NCBI RefSeq assembly: GCF_023898315.1
Contig: NC_064621.1
Span: 123,775,521 to 123,839,520 of the forward strand
Length of the DNA stretch: 64,000 bases
Direction: 5' to 3'
Origin: Schistocerca nitens
Lineage: Eukaryota; Arthropoda; Insecta; Orthoptera; Acrididae
The notes beneath the pieces were generated by a model. The model saw only the letters and a list, made by a program, of their open reading frames with translations, did not search any database and was not told where the DNA came from. The position numbers were made by a program, and so were the translations under genes. Below, piece after piece: positions 33,945 through 45,476 of this stretch (the stretch's first letter is position 1; the number at the start of each line of letters is the position of its first letter).

Positions 33945-35652
33945 CGTCTCGGGCTCCCTCTTTGTGGACGATTTTGCGATCTACTACAGCTCTCAACGGA
34001 CCAGCCTTCTTGAACGACGTCTTCAAGGATGTCTCGATCGCCTCCACTCTTGGAGCCTCGAAACCGGCTTCCGTTTTTCTCCCAGTAAGACCGTTTGTAT
34101 TAATTTTTGGCGACATAAGGAGTTTCTTCCGCCCTCCTTACATCTAGGTCCTGTCAACCTTCCGTTTTCAGACGTCACTAAATTCTTGGGTCTTATGTTT
34201 GACAGAAAACTGTGCTGGTCCTCCCACGTTTCCTATCTTTCGGCTCGCTGTCTGCGAACGCTCGACGCCCTCCGTGTCCTGAATGGTACCTCCTGGGGAG
34301 CGGACCGAGTGGTCCTTCTCCGCCTCTATCGCGCCTTAGTGCGCTCGAAATTGGACTATGGAAGCATCGTCTACTCCTCTGCTCGGCCGTCTATTCTTCG
34401 GCGTCTCGACTCTATCCACCACCGTGGATTACGTTTAGCGTCTGGAGCTTTTTACACTAGCCCTGTGGAAAGCCTTTATGCTGAGACTGCTGAACCTCCG
34501 CTGTCCAATCGGCGAGCGGTCCTTCTGAGCCGTTATGCTAGCCATCTGTCTTCCATGCCTGCTAATCCAGCCCACGACCCTTTTTTCGACGCCTCCTTTG
34601 ATGTAGGGTATGCAGGCCGCTCCTCCTCCCTACTACCCCCGGGAGTCCGCTTCCGTCAACTGCTCCATTCTCTTTCCTTCCGCTTTCCTAAAACCTTCTT
34701 GACAACTTGGGGTACAGCACCGCCTTGGCTTCGTCCCCGGATCTGTCTGCTCCGTGATCTTTGTCAATTTCCCAAGGATGGTACGCCTTCACTTGTTTAT
34801 CGTCGGGCATTTGCTGCTCTATGTGCACAAATGACAGACGCCACCTTTATTTACACCGACGGCTCGAAAACATCGTTGGGTGTAGGGAGTGCCTATATTG
34901 TTGGTGACGCCCCAAATCACTTTCGGCTTCCCGACCAGTGTTCTGTTTATACTGCGGAGCTTTTCGCTGTTCTCCAGGCTGTCCACTACATCCGCCGCCA
35001 TCAGCGGATACAGTACGTAATCTGCTCAGATTCTCTCAGCTCTCTCCTCAGTCTCCAAGCTCTTTACCCTGTGCACCCTCTGGTCCACCGGATTCAGGAC
35101 TGTCTGCGCTTGCTCCACCTGGGGGGCGTCTCGGTGGCGTTCCTCTGGCTCCCGGGACACGCTGGTATCTGTGGGAATGAGGCGGCTGATATAGCAGCCA
35201 AGGCTGCAGTTTCTCTTCCTCGGCCAGCTATTCAGTCGCTTCCCTTCACCGATCTACGGAGCGGTTTATGTCGCAAAGTTGCTCATTTATGGCATGCGCA
35301 TTGGTCAACACTTCCCCGCAATAAATTGCGGGAAGTGAAAGCCCTTCCTTTCGCTTGGACCTCTTCCTCCCGAACGAGTCGTCGGGAGGAGGTAATTTTA
35401 GCTAGACTCCGGATAGGGCACTGTCGTTTTAGCCATCGGCATCTTTTAAGCGGCGATCCTCCCCCACTCTGTCCCCACTGCTCTCAGCTGTGGACGGTAA
35501 GACACCTTTTAATTGAATGCCCCTATTTTAATCCGTTACGCTCCCGTCTACAGCTATCGCCTGATCTATCGTCGATTTTAGCAGATGACACGCGCTCAGC
35601 CGACCGCGTTCTCCAGTTTATTAGTGACAGTGAAATGACGTCAGTCATTTGA
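33945..35652 (+). pseudogene. I-like LINE ORF2 remainder, RT thumb and RNase H
   Basis: In the next frame, open from 33934, the RT continues with SLFVDDFAIYYSS (catalytic box, from about 33955) and KFLGLMFDRKLCWSSHV. A long thumb region follows with LDYGSIVYSSA. RNase H comes next: FIYTDGSKTSLGVGSAY (near 34848), YTAELFAVLQAV, CSDSLSSLLSL and FLWLPGHAGICGNEAADIAA (near 35140-35199), with the DEDD residues present. A C-terminal HC-type motif, RIGHCRFSHRHL and CPHC...HLLIECPYF, closes the protein at TGA 35650-35652. A single frameshift separates it from the first part, so the protein is nearly but not quite intact. Confidence 0.85.
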
Positions 35653-36008
35653 AGTTTTATCGGGGACCATCAACCCCTCTCTGTAGTGGACTTTTAAGCC
35701 TTGTTTCTGCTTTTCGTGTCCAATTTTTTGAGTTTTGTTCCCATTTTTGCTGTTTTCCATTTTCAGTTTTTATTCTTTCCTCAGTCGCGGACCGGGCGCT
35801 AATGACCATAGCAGTTTTGCGCCCTAAAACCAAAATAAATAAATAAATAAATGCCATAAGCTTTATTTATTAACATTTGCTTCTAAGAATTGACAGTTTG
35901 TGACCAGCAGAAATATACACTGAAGAGCCAAAGAAACTGGTAGACCTGCCTAATATTGTGTGGGGCCCCCACGAGCATTCAGAAGTGCCGCAGCATGACA
36001 TGGCATGG

Positions 36009-36925
36009 ATTCGACTAATGTGTGAAGTAGTGCTGGAGGGAACTGACACCACAAATCCTGCAGGACTGTCCATAAATCCGTAAGAATGTGAGGGACTGGA
36101 GATCTCTTTTGAACCACACATTGCGAGAAATCCCAGATATGCTCAATAATATCATGTCTGGGGAGTTTGGTGGCCAGTGGAACTGTTTAAACTCTGAAGA
36201 GTGTTCCTGGAGCGACTTTGTAACAATTCTGGACATGTAGGGTGTCGCATTGTCCTGCTGGAATTGCCCAAGTCTTTCGGAATGCACAATGTACATAAAT
36301 CAATCCCGGTGATCAGACAGGATGGTTATGTATTTGTCACTTGTTAGTCATATCTAGATGTATCGGGTGTCTAACTGCACATATCCCACACCATTGCAGG
36401 GGCTCCACCAGCTTGAATAGTCCCCTGCTGACATGCAGGGCCCATCGATTCATGAGGTTGTATCCATACCTGCACATCCATCTGCTCGATACAATTTGGA
36501 AGAGACTTGTTCGACCAGGCAATGTGTTTCCATCAACAGTCCAATGTCCATGTTGACGGGTCCAGGCAAGGTGTAAAGCTTTGTGTTGTGTAGTCATCAA
36601 GGGTACACAAGTGAGCCTTCGGGTCCGAAAGCCCATATCAATTATGTTTCTTTGAATTGTTTGCATGCTGACACTTGGTGATGGCACAGCATTGAAATCT
36701 GCAGCAATTTGCGGAAGGTTGCACTTCTGTCACGTTTAACGATTCTCTTCAGTTTTCGTTGGTCTCGTTCCTGCAGTGTCTTTTTGCGGCTGAAGGGATG
36801 TTGGAGATTTGATGTTTTTACCGGATGCCTTATATTCACAGTACACTCGTGGAATCGTCATACAAGAAAATCCCCACTTCATCGCATTTTCGGAGATGCT
36901 GTGTCTCATTCCTCATGCACAGACT
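36009..36925 (-). pseudogene. Tc1-like transposase, decayed and split
   Basis: Minus-strand pieces give the usual Tc1 order: an N-terminal HTH with HSISENAMKWGFS near 36890, TIQRNIIDMGFRTRRL (second HTH, near 36640), then a catalytic core with FQQDNATPYMSRIV (second Asp, near 36255) and WPPNSPDM (near 36170). Frameshifts and stops separate them, for example near 36840, 36640 and 36310. The first residues lie beyond the LINE, near 40280-40305. It cannot make active transposase. Confidence 0.75.
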
Positions 36926-36982
36926 ATAACACTATGTTCAGACTCACTAAGTAAATCTTAGTGAGTCTGAACATAGTGTTAT
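36926..36982. repeat. Perfect 26-base inverted repeat at a LINE 5' junction
   Basis: Arms at 36926-36951 and 36957-36982 are exact reverse complements separated by TAAAT. The left arm is Tc1 transposase sequence, the target. The right arm lies between the 11-base target duplication (AAGTAAATCTT, 36949-36959 and 40279-40289) and the first base of the LINE leader. The right arm is thus an inverted copy of target DNA made at insertion. Confidence 0.9.
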
Positions 36983-39900
36983 CTTCTTCCCCCATGAACC
37001 ATGGACCTTGCCGTTGGTGGGGAGGCTTGCGTGCCTCAGCGATACAGATGGCCGTACCGTAGGTGCAACCACAACGGAGGGGTATCTGTTGAGAGGCCAG
37101 ACAAACATGTGGTTCCTGAAGAGGGGCAGCAGCCTTTTCAGTAGTTGCAGGGGCAACAGTCTGGATGATTGACTGATCTGGCCTTGTAACATTAACCAAA
37201 ACGGCCTTGCTGTGCTGGTACTGCGAACGGCTGAAAGCAAGGGGAAACTACAGCCGTAATTTTTCCCGAGGACATGCAGCTTTACTGTATGATTAAATGA
37301 TGATGGCATCCTCTTGGGTAAAATATTCCGGAGGTAAAATAGTCCCTCATTCGGATCTCCGGGTGGGAACTACTCAAGAGGACGTCGTTATCAGGAGAAA
37401 GAAAACTGGCATTCTACGGATCGGAGCGTGGAATGTCAGATCCCTTAATCGGGCAGGTAGGTTAGAAAATTTAAAAAGGGAAATGGATAGGTTAAAGTTA
37501 GATATAGTGGGAATTAGTGAAGTTCGGTGGCAGTAGGAACAAGACTTTTGGTCAGGTGATTACAGGGTTATAAATACAAAATCAAATAGGGGTAATGCAG
37601 GAGTAGGTTTAATAATGAATAAAAAAATAGGAGTGCGGGTTAGCTACTACAAACAGCATAGTGAACGCATTATTGTGGCCAAGATAGACACAAAGCCCAT
37701 GCCTACTACAGTAGTACAAGTTTATATGCCAACTAGCTCTGCAGATGATGAAGAAATTGATGAAATGTATGACGAGATAAAAGAAATTATTCAGGTAGTG
37801 AAGGGAGATGAAAATTTAATAGTCATGGGTGACTGGAATTCGTCAGTAGGAAAAGGGAGAGAAGGAAACATAGTAGGTGAATATGGATTGGAGGGAAGAA
37901 ATGAAAGAGGAAGCCGCCTTGTAGAATTTTGCACAGAGCATAACTTAATCATAGCTAACACTTGGTTCAAGAATCATAAAAGGTGGTTGTATACCTGGAA
38001 GAATCCTGGAGATACTAATAGGTATCAGATAGATTATATAATGGTAAGACAGAGATTTAGGAACCAGGTATTAAATTGTAAGACATTTCCAGGGGCAGAT
38101 GTGGATTCTGACCACAATCTATTGTTTATGAACTGCAGATTGAAACTGAAGAAACTGCAAAAAGGTGGGAATTTAAGGAGATGGGACCTGGATAAACTGA
38201 AAGAACCAGAGGTTGTAGAGAGTTTCACGGAGAGCATAAGGGAACAATTGACAGGAATGGGGGAAAGAAATACAGTAGAAGAAGAATGGGTAGCTCTGAG
38301 GGATGAAGTAGTGAAGGCAGCAGACGATCAAGTAGGTAAAAAGACGAGGGCTAATAGAAATCCTTGGGTAACAGAAGAAATATTAAATTAATTGATGAAA
38401 GGAGAAAATATAAAAATGCAGTAAATGAAGCAGGCAAAAGGGAATACAAACGTCTCAAAAATGAGATCGACAGAAAGTGCAAAATGGCTAAGCAGGGATG
38501 GCTAGAGGACAAATGTAAGGATGTAGAGGGTTGTCTCACTAGGGGTAAGATAGATACTGCCTACAGGAAAATTAAAGAGACCTTTGGAGAGAAGAGAACC
38601 ACTTGTATGAATATCAAGAGCTCAGATGGCAACCCAGTTCTAAGCAAAGAAGGGAAGGCAGAAAGGTGGAAGGAGTATATAGAGGGTTTATACAAGGGCG
38701 ATGTACTTGAGAACAGTATTATGGAAATGGAAGAGGATGTAGATGAAGATGAAATGGGAGATAAGATACTGCGTGAAGAGTTTGACAGAGCACTGAAAGA
38801 CCTGAGTCGAAACAAGGCCCCGGGAGTAGACAACATTCCATTAGAACTACTGATGGCCTTGGGAGAGCCAGTCATGACAAAACTCTACCATCTGGTGAGC
38901 AAGATGTATGAGACAGGCGAAATACCCACAGACTTCAAGAAGAATATAATAATTCCAATACCAAACAAGCAGGTGTTGACAGATGTGAAAATTACCGAAC
39001 TATCAGTTTAATAAGTCACAGCTGCAAAATACTAACGTGAATTCTTTACAGACGAATGGAAAAACTGGTAGAAGCGGACCTCGGGGAAGATCAGTTTGGA
39101 TTCCGTAGAAATGTTGGAACACGTGAGGCAATACTAACCTTACGACTTATCTTAGAAAAAAGATTAAGAAAAGGCAAACCTACGTTTCTAGCATTTGTAG
39201 ACTTAGAGAAAGCTTTTGACAACGTTAACGGGAATACTCTCTTTCAAATTCTGAAGGTGGCAGGGGTAAAATACAGGGAGCGAAAGGCTATTTACAATTT
39301 GTACAGAAACCAGATGGCAGTTATAAGAGTCGAGGGGCATGAAAGGGAAGCAGTGGTTGGGAAAGGAGTGAGACAGGGTTGTAGCCTCTCCCCGATGTTA
39401 TTCAATGTGTATATTGAGCAAGCAGTAAAGGAAACAAAAGAAAAATTCGGAGTAGGTATTAAAATTCATGGAGAAGAAGTAAAAACTTTGAGGTTCGCCG
39501 ATGACATTGTAATTCTGTCAGAGACAGCAAAGGACTTGGAAGAGCAGTTGAACGGAATGGACAGTGTCTTGAAAGGAGGATATAAGATGAACATCAACAA
39601 AAGCAAAACGAGGATAATGGAATGTAGTCAAATTAAATCGGGTGATGCTGAGGGGATTAGATTAGGAAATGAGACACTTAAAGTAGTAAAGGAGTTTTGC
39701 TATTTAGGGAGTAAAATAACTGATGATGGTCGAAGTAGAGGGGATATAAAATGTAGACTGGCAATGGCAAGGAAATCGTTTCTGAAGAAGAGAAATTTGT
39801 TAACATCGAGTATAGATTTAAGTGTCAGGAAGTCGTTTCTGAAAGTATTTGTATGGAGTGTAGCCATGTATGGAAGTGAAACATGGACGATAACCAGTTT

Positions 39901-40278
39901 GGACAAGAAGAGAATAGAAGCTTTCGAAATGTGGTGCTACAGAAGAATGCTGAAGATAAGGTGGGTAGATCACGTAACTAATGAGGAGGTATTGAATAGG
40001 ATTGGGGAGAAGAGAAGTTTGTGGCACAACTTGACTAGAAGAAGGGATTGGTTGGTAGGACATGTTTTGAGGCATCAAGGGATCACAAATTTAGCATTGG
40101 AGGGCAGCGTGGAGGGTAAAAATCGTAGAGGGAGACCAAGAGATGAATACACTAAGCAGATTCAGAAGGATGTAGGTTGCAGTAGGTACTGGGAGATGAA
40201 GAAGCTTGCACAGGATAGAGTAGCATGGAGAGCTGCATCAAACCAGTCTCAGGACTGAAGACCACAACAACAACAACA
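36983..40278 (+). mobile_element. RTE-clade LINE copy 1, almost full length
   Basis: Starts with CTTCTTCCCCCATGAACCAT, matching the 5' end of copy 2 (complement near 59777), and ends with a short (CAA)n tail after the stop at 40258. Flanked by the 11-base duplication AAGTAAATCTT at 36949-36959 and 40279-40289. Coding sequence on the plus strand is interrupted by only a few lesions. It lies within the Tc1-like element, antisense to its transposase and sense to RPC7. Confidence 0.88.
37297..40258 (+). pseudogene. RTE endonuclease-reverse transcriptase, copy 1
   Basis: The ATG at 37297 opens the same protein as copies 2 and 3: endonuclease with RIGAWNVRSLNRAGR, ISEVRWQ, VMGDWNSSVGKG and DSDHNLLFMN; RT with FLAFVDLEKAFDNV, GVRQGCSLSPMLFNVYIEQ and the catalytic FADDIVILSE; and a C-terminal AMYGSETWTI, VGHVLRHQG and GRPRDEY region. 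Lesions: TAG at 37534 replacing GAG, a one-base loss near 38390, and a one-base loss near 38967 with a stop soon after. No RNase H. The frame is open from 39056 to the stop. The few lesions suggest recent death. Confidence 0.85.
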
Positions 40279-40447
40279 AAGTAAATCTTGATAAACTGCT
40301 GTTGTAGCAGCAGTAACCGATCTAACAACTGCGCCAGACTCTTGTCTTATATAGGCATTGCCGACCACAGTGCCATATTCTGCCTGTTTGTATATAACTG
40401 TATTTGAATATGCATGCCTATACCAGTCTTTTTGGCACTTCAGTGTA

Positions 40448-41959
40448 CTTCAAACGCAGTCATATAGTTCACTGTTTGTGTGACTTTACTTGGACAATGT
40501 TACTAGCACTGTGTGTACTTTAGGACGCTTACTGTGCAATCCCAGTGGAACGACACACTCATCCCATCCAAACTCTGAGCCACATGTGCTCTAACAATGG
40601 TGCTTCATGCCACTTCTCACACTTCTTATTGGCAGCAATGTCAAACACTATTGTTTACTGAATGTTAACTCTGCTTCTCATTATATTATTGTCTGCTGTT
40701 TTCTGGTCTGGAGACAAACTGTGAATCTTGCATTAATAAATACTGATGACCTTGTCAACAGAAACTGAAGTGAAAAGGTGTCCGTCCATCCCCATAAACT
40801 GTCTTAAGTTTTACCTTCAGTTCTTTCCCAGTATCACTGCATGTACTCCTTCCCTTTAGAGACCCCACTGGCTCCACTCTATGTTGACTGGTGATATTGG
40901 GGCCCACTAACTGCAGCTGCCTCCCACACATGCCATGTGGCCCACTCGTATCCTCACATCCCTGAATAATTTGATAGGCCTGCTGGATTAAAACACAAAT
41001 ATCCCCACTACATACACTCTGATCTTTATGCTGTTGTCACCATTCTTAGTTTAAAAAACATTGCTTCAATGAAGATGTTTACCAGCTAATTACTTTCCAT
41101 AATGAGTATGTTTAATTGGTTGAATTTTTGACTGGAGTGTACACTGTGTTATGGTAGTACAATGCCATATCTCACCTAGCCTCCACTGTTTTTAAACTTT
41201 CAATGACTTAAAGAAAAACATCAACCAAATTTCTGATCATTGATGCTATTAGCTGGGAGTCTTTTCTCCACTCTTCCTATCACTAACATTGTAATTAATT
41301 AGCTTTTCTGCAGAGACTAGCTTTTTCACCAATTCTACTAATTATGTTTTCATTCTGCCATTAAGTATGCCAATTAGCCAGTCAACCTTTATTGTCTATT
41401 ACAAATATTTAACTCTCATTTAATACACATCTAAATCTTTCCCAGATATATGGCCTTGTGAAAGTGTTGTTTCACTTTGACATGTATATGCTTTGCTTAG
41501 CCACCACACTTTTCATTCATTATTTAATCTGTTTATCTCTATTCACTTTCTCATACGAATCATCACTTTACACTGTGGACAAAATTGGACAGGAAGTTTA
41601 GTTCTCCACCTTGAGGTCTACCATACTCAGGGGTGATATAAGAAGGCAATGGTGATCAGTGCTTCGATGTGATGCCGTCGACACCTTCAGACTGTACACA
41701 CTGATCCGTACTTTTTGCCTCTTTTTCCCCCAACTGTGGGCATCAGTGTATCTGATTCAGTTGTCAGACCACACTTATTGTCTTAACATTTCACCTAGAT
41801 CCATAACTGCCTTGACCTAGATACCTGGTCAAAAATTATCTGTTAACTCAATCCTTACTGTTCTTTTTTTGCTATCATCATTCATACTGTTCTCACTAAG
41901 GGATTCTTGTACTTTGTTGGGAACACTTTGTCTCCTCCATAGGTTCTTCTGCCCTTCTA
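40448..41959. other. Intron sequence with nothing recognised
   Basis: Between the Tc1-like element and the poly-C start of the next LINE. Only short frames. No supported repeat ends or gene. Confidence 0.5.
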
Positions 41960-42579
41960 ACCCCCCCCCCCCCCTCCCAGCCCCCCCCCCCCCCCCCCCC
42001 CCCTGTGGGCTCACTGACGGGTTCGTGCTTGGCTAACATGGGACCCCAGCCTTCACAGCATCTTTCCCCTTTCGTGCTGCATGTCTATCCTCTTGCTATT
42101 CTCCCCCCTTCCATGGGGAAAATGCCTGGGATGTTTTTGGAAATATGTTCTAAATTTTCAGTGGTCAATACCAGTACAGTCTCTCCATTGTTATTCGTTC
42201 CTTTTTTCTTTCTTCGTTCCCCTTCTCCTATCCTCCCTCAGCTTTGGTGCTAGAGGCTCCTCTTCTTCTTCCTCCCTGGGCACTCTTAAAGGCCAGACCA
42301 TGCATCTGATGCATAATAGGTAACTGGGTAATGGGTAACTCCCAGTCTCGGGTTGACAGGTAGAATTCGCACGTACCCCCTGGTACAGGCCAGGCCAAGG
42401 AGGGATGACTGCCTGAGCTGCTACCTTCTCAAATTTCTGATTGGTCCCTCTGTCAGGTGTTCAGGACGTGTGAACAATCACCTAAGGTGGGTGCACCCCC
42501 CTGAGAGGGGCCCCCAGTTGTAAGGAGCGCACCATCGGAGTCGCTGACAATCATGGGGGATTTTCTCGCAGTGAGACAA

Positions 42580-42648
42580 TCATCACGTCCATAGTCAGTG
42601 CCTCATCACGTCCGTAGTCAGTGCCTCATCACGTCCGTAGTCAGTGCC
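42580..42648. repeat. Three tandem 23-base units inside ORF1 remnant
   Basis: Units at 42580-42602, 42603-42625 and 42626-42648 differ at one base in the first. Since 23 is not a multiple of 3, expansion shifts the ORF1 frame near its start. Confidence 0.9.
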
Positions 42649-43594
42649 TACTAAATGTAAACAGAATTAGGCTAACAATTCAAAAAACATCCCAGCTGCA
42701 CAATTGTTCCTTGTGGTTTCACGTACTGAAGATGTTTAGTCCTTTGCTATAGTAGATGTGTTTATTATTCAGAAAGGTGTTGATGCAGTTGCTGGCCCTG
42801 TGAAATCCTGCTCTCGTTTATGCAATTGCACTATTCTTTTGGAGACTACTTCTGATTCTCAAGCACAAAAACTGCTTGTAGCTTCACTCCTCCACAGCTA
42901 TCCTGTTCATGTCGAGGCCCCCTGAATGGTGAATTCTTCCCATGGTGTTACTTACAATAATCTGCTTGATGATCTGACCGAGGCAGGAAACCAAACGTGC
43001 CTTTCTGATCTGTGTCTCATCGCAGTCCGTCGGATGATGAAAATGGTAGTGCATCCTTAGTACCCACACACACTTTTTTTCTCACTTTTGATAGAATGGT
43101 GCTTCAGTCTGAGATCAAAGCAGGCTATGAGGTTATCACAGTCTGACTGTACATTCCGAACCCGATGCGCTGCTAGCAATGTCATCGTTTCAACCACACT
43201 CGAACGTCCTGTTGACATCCGTCCAAATTTGTAACCTGTGGTAGGGATGTCCATGAGGGCGATTGTCCACAGCCCTCTCCCTGCTGTATCAATTGCAATG
43301 GTGACCATACCACCTCTTCCCGAGATTGTCCCATATATCTCGATGAGCGGGCTTTCCAGCAGATCTGGGCAAAGGAAAAACTGTCTTACCCGGTCATCGC
43401 AAGTTGTTGCATAGTCAGAAGCCCTGTGTTCTACTGTATGGCACTTAAAATACTGTTCTTGCTACATTTCGCTCCATGAAGGACACGGTCACACAGACAA
43501 GCAACCTCAGATTCAGCACCGCAGTTGTAAAATCGCCCAGTTTCATGGTAGCATCACTGTCTTCCCTCCAGCAGTGTAACAAGCCACCAAGCTC

Positions 43595-44460
43595 TTGCCA
43601 TGGCAGCTTAACTTCAAGCTACCAGCAACTTGCCCGGTGGGTGTGAGCCCTTCACCACCTTGGCTTTGTACAGCGGCCTTCATTTTCTTTCTAAGGACAC
43701 TACTTCAACCTCACTCTTATCGCTGTAAGTTTCACCATCTTCGCATGGAACTCCGCGATAATACCTTTTTGTACACTGATGGCTCTTGGACTGACCGTGG
43801 TTTCGGGTGTGCCTTTGTCATTGGCATCAATGATTTTATAGTATTGGCTCCTGGAACACTGCTCAGTATTTGCAGCAGAGCTCTTCGCCCTGTATCTGCC
43901 CACACAGTTCATTCAGAGACACAGTTTTTTCAATTGCGTCATCTGCTCCAACTGTCTGTGCCCTTCAGAGCCTCTGTGTGCTGTACATTGCCCATACCTT
44001 AGTGCAGTGGGTTCAGGAAAGCTGTCACTTGTTCACTCTTGATGGAGCCACTGTGATGTTTATGTGGGTTCCTGGTCACATTGGCCTGATGGGAAAGGAG
44101 GCCGCTGATGCTGCTGCCAACATTGCAGTCCTCGTACCGCGGCCTGCTAGTTCTTCCATTCCCTCCGACGAGTCTCTGTGTTGCTGTCTGTCAGCAGGTG
44201 GTATCACTTTGGCACCACCACTGGTCCTCTGTTCATGGGAACAAGCTTTGGGGAATTAAGCCTATCCAAGCAGCTTGGATGACCACCTCTCGGCCCTCTT
44301 GCCGTGAGATCATTTTAGTTAGGTTGCATATTAGGCACTGTCTTTTTAGCCATTGCCATTTGTTAAGTAGGGGACCCCCTCTCCCACTTTGTGCTCATTG
44401 CTCTCAACCTTTGATGGTTCGCTATTTCCTGTCAGAATGCCCCTTTTTTTAACCTCTTAC
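43595..44460 (+). pseudogene. RNase H remnant of the deleted I-like LINE
   Basis: Three overlapping frames (43595-44002, 43870-44259, 44108-44452) together spell the RNase H and the C-terminal HC motif of the I-like ORF2. The acidic residues of YTDGSW and the WVPGH...EAAD end are present, but frame changes at about 43880 and 44110 break the domain. No RT motif is seen between ORF1 and this domain. Confidence 0.7.
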
Positions 44461-44780
44461 ATTCTCATTTATGTTTGCCATCTTAGTTATCGGCCTTTTT
44501 AGCAAATGACGCGTGGGCTGTAGACCACATTGTAGTTTTTATCTATTGTAGCAATATGGTGAAGGGCATTTAATCTTTAGTTCAGGACTTCCATTTCTCT
44601 ATGGCGTATTTTGTGGACCTTTCTCAAAGTCCCTGTTTGCAGCTGTCTTTCCTTTCATTGATTGGGCTTAATGTGTAGTTGTTTTTAACTCCTGTTCTTT
44701 CATCCCGCCCACCCTTTTGTGTTCTATAGTTCTGACATGGGTGTGTATGACTCTAGTTCTTCCCTAAAATAAAACAAAAC

Positions 44781-45416
44781 CCTCCAAGGTTGCCAATGGC
44801 CATCTTCCATCCTGCATCTTGCCCTCCCAGATGACCTTTGTACAGATCTGTAGGTTCCCATTCTCAGGCAGGAACTTACAATGAACATTTTACTGAACAG
44901 GGACTTCTCCTGGCCACCTTCTCTGCACACCATTCAGTCTGTGGCCCTGATTCCATTCATGACCTGTTGCTTCAACACTCCCTCCCCTCCTCTGTGCTCC
45001 CCATCCCTCCTCTGCCCCCTCCTTTCCCCTCCATCTCCTTCCCCCTCATTCCAGGCAATCAACCAACCAAAAGAAATTTATTCTTGCTCTGACCAGGATA
45101 TAGATAACACATCCAGTAATTCCTATGTGAACAATTTTGGGTGCACATTTCCATGTAGGTGATAGTAATTAAATTTCCTACAGCAACTGAAGCTGCATCT
45201 GCTGAAGTAGCAAACGAAGCCAACATATACCTGTCTTGAAAACTTACTGTGCTTGCTTTTTATCAATTGCGCATCCATTATCAGATTATGCACAACTATA
45301 TTCTTTGAAACAGCTCGAGCTCTGCAACCAGCACCTGTGTTTTGTCTCTCACATGCCCTTTAAAATTATAATTCTGTTGCACTTACACTATTTAACTTCA
45401 TTATTAATCTTAGTAT

Positions 45417-45476
<60 letters not shown>

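Larger units (their letters stand above)
29905..35850 (+). mobile_element. Nearly complete I-like LINE (ORF1, EN, RT, RNase H)
   Basis: Ends are fixed by an exact 12-base duplication, ATGCCATAAGCT, at 29893-29904 and 35851-35862. The 5.9 kb element has a structured C/G-rich 5' end, a long leader, ORF1 (30560-31942), ORF2 (from 31983) in two frames, and an (AAAT)n tail at 35833-35850. The RNase H domain after the RT places it in the I group of LINEs. The exact clade cannot be settled by eye. Only one clear lesion is seen, so it is young. Confidence 0.88.
35916..40447 (-). mobile_element. Tc1-like transposon, split by an RTE LINE
   Basis: Both ends are visible: TACACTGAAGAGCCAAAGAA at 35916 and the complementary CTTTTTGGCACTTCAGTGTA ending 40447, with TA at each edge. 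The element itself is about 1.2 kb and is interrupted by the RTE LINE (36983-40278) in its transposase N-terminus. Terminal repeats of about 27 bases have a few mismatches. The order of events is clear: the Tc1 element first, the LINE second. Confidence 0.85.
41960..44780 (+). mobile_element. I-like LINE with internal deletion (ORF1 joined to RNase H)
   Basis: Diverged relative of the 29905-35850 element. It begins with a long C-run (41961-42003) and a matching leader, such as CAATCACCTAAGGTGGG near 42475. It has the conserved ORF1 start context at 42551, CCHC-region remnants at 43170-43335, then directly an RNase H domain with FLYTDGSWTDRGFGCAF near 43770, WVPGHIGLMGKEAADAAA near 44066-44119, and the C-terminal HC motif near 44330-44450. 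The tail CCCTAAAATAAAACAAAACC ends near 44780. About 3.1 kb holding endonuclease and RT is missing compared with the better copy. Many frameshifts. Confidence 0.75.

Noticed and set aside
33964-35652. Separate protein starting at 33964
   Set aside because: The codon at 33964 is GTG and lies in the middle of the RT catalytic region; it is the frameshifted remainder of ORF2.
41961-42003. Poly-C run as a telomere-like or assembly gap marker
   Set aside because: C-rich 5' starts are shared by the related LINEs at 13501 and 29905, so it belongs to the element, although its length may be unreliable.
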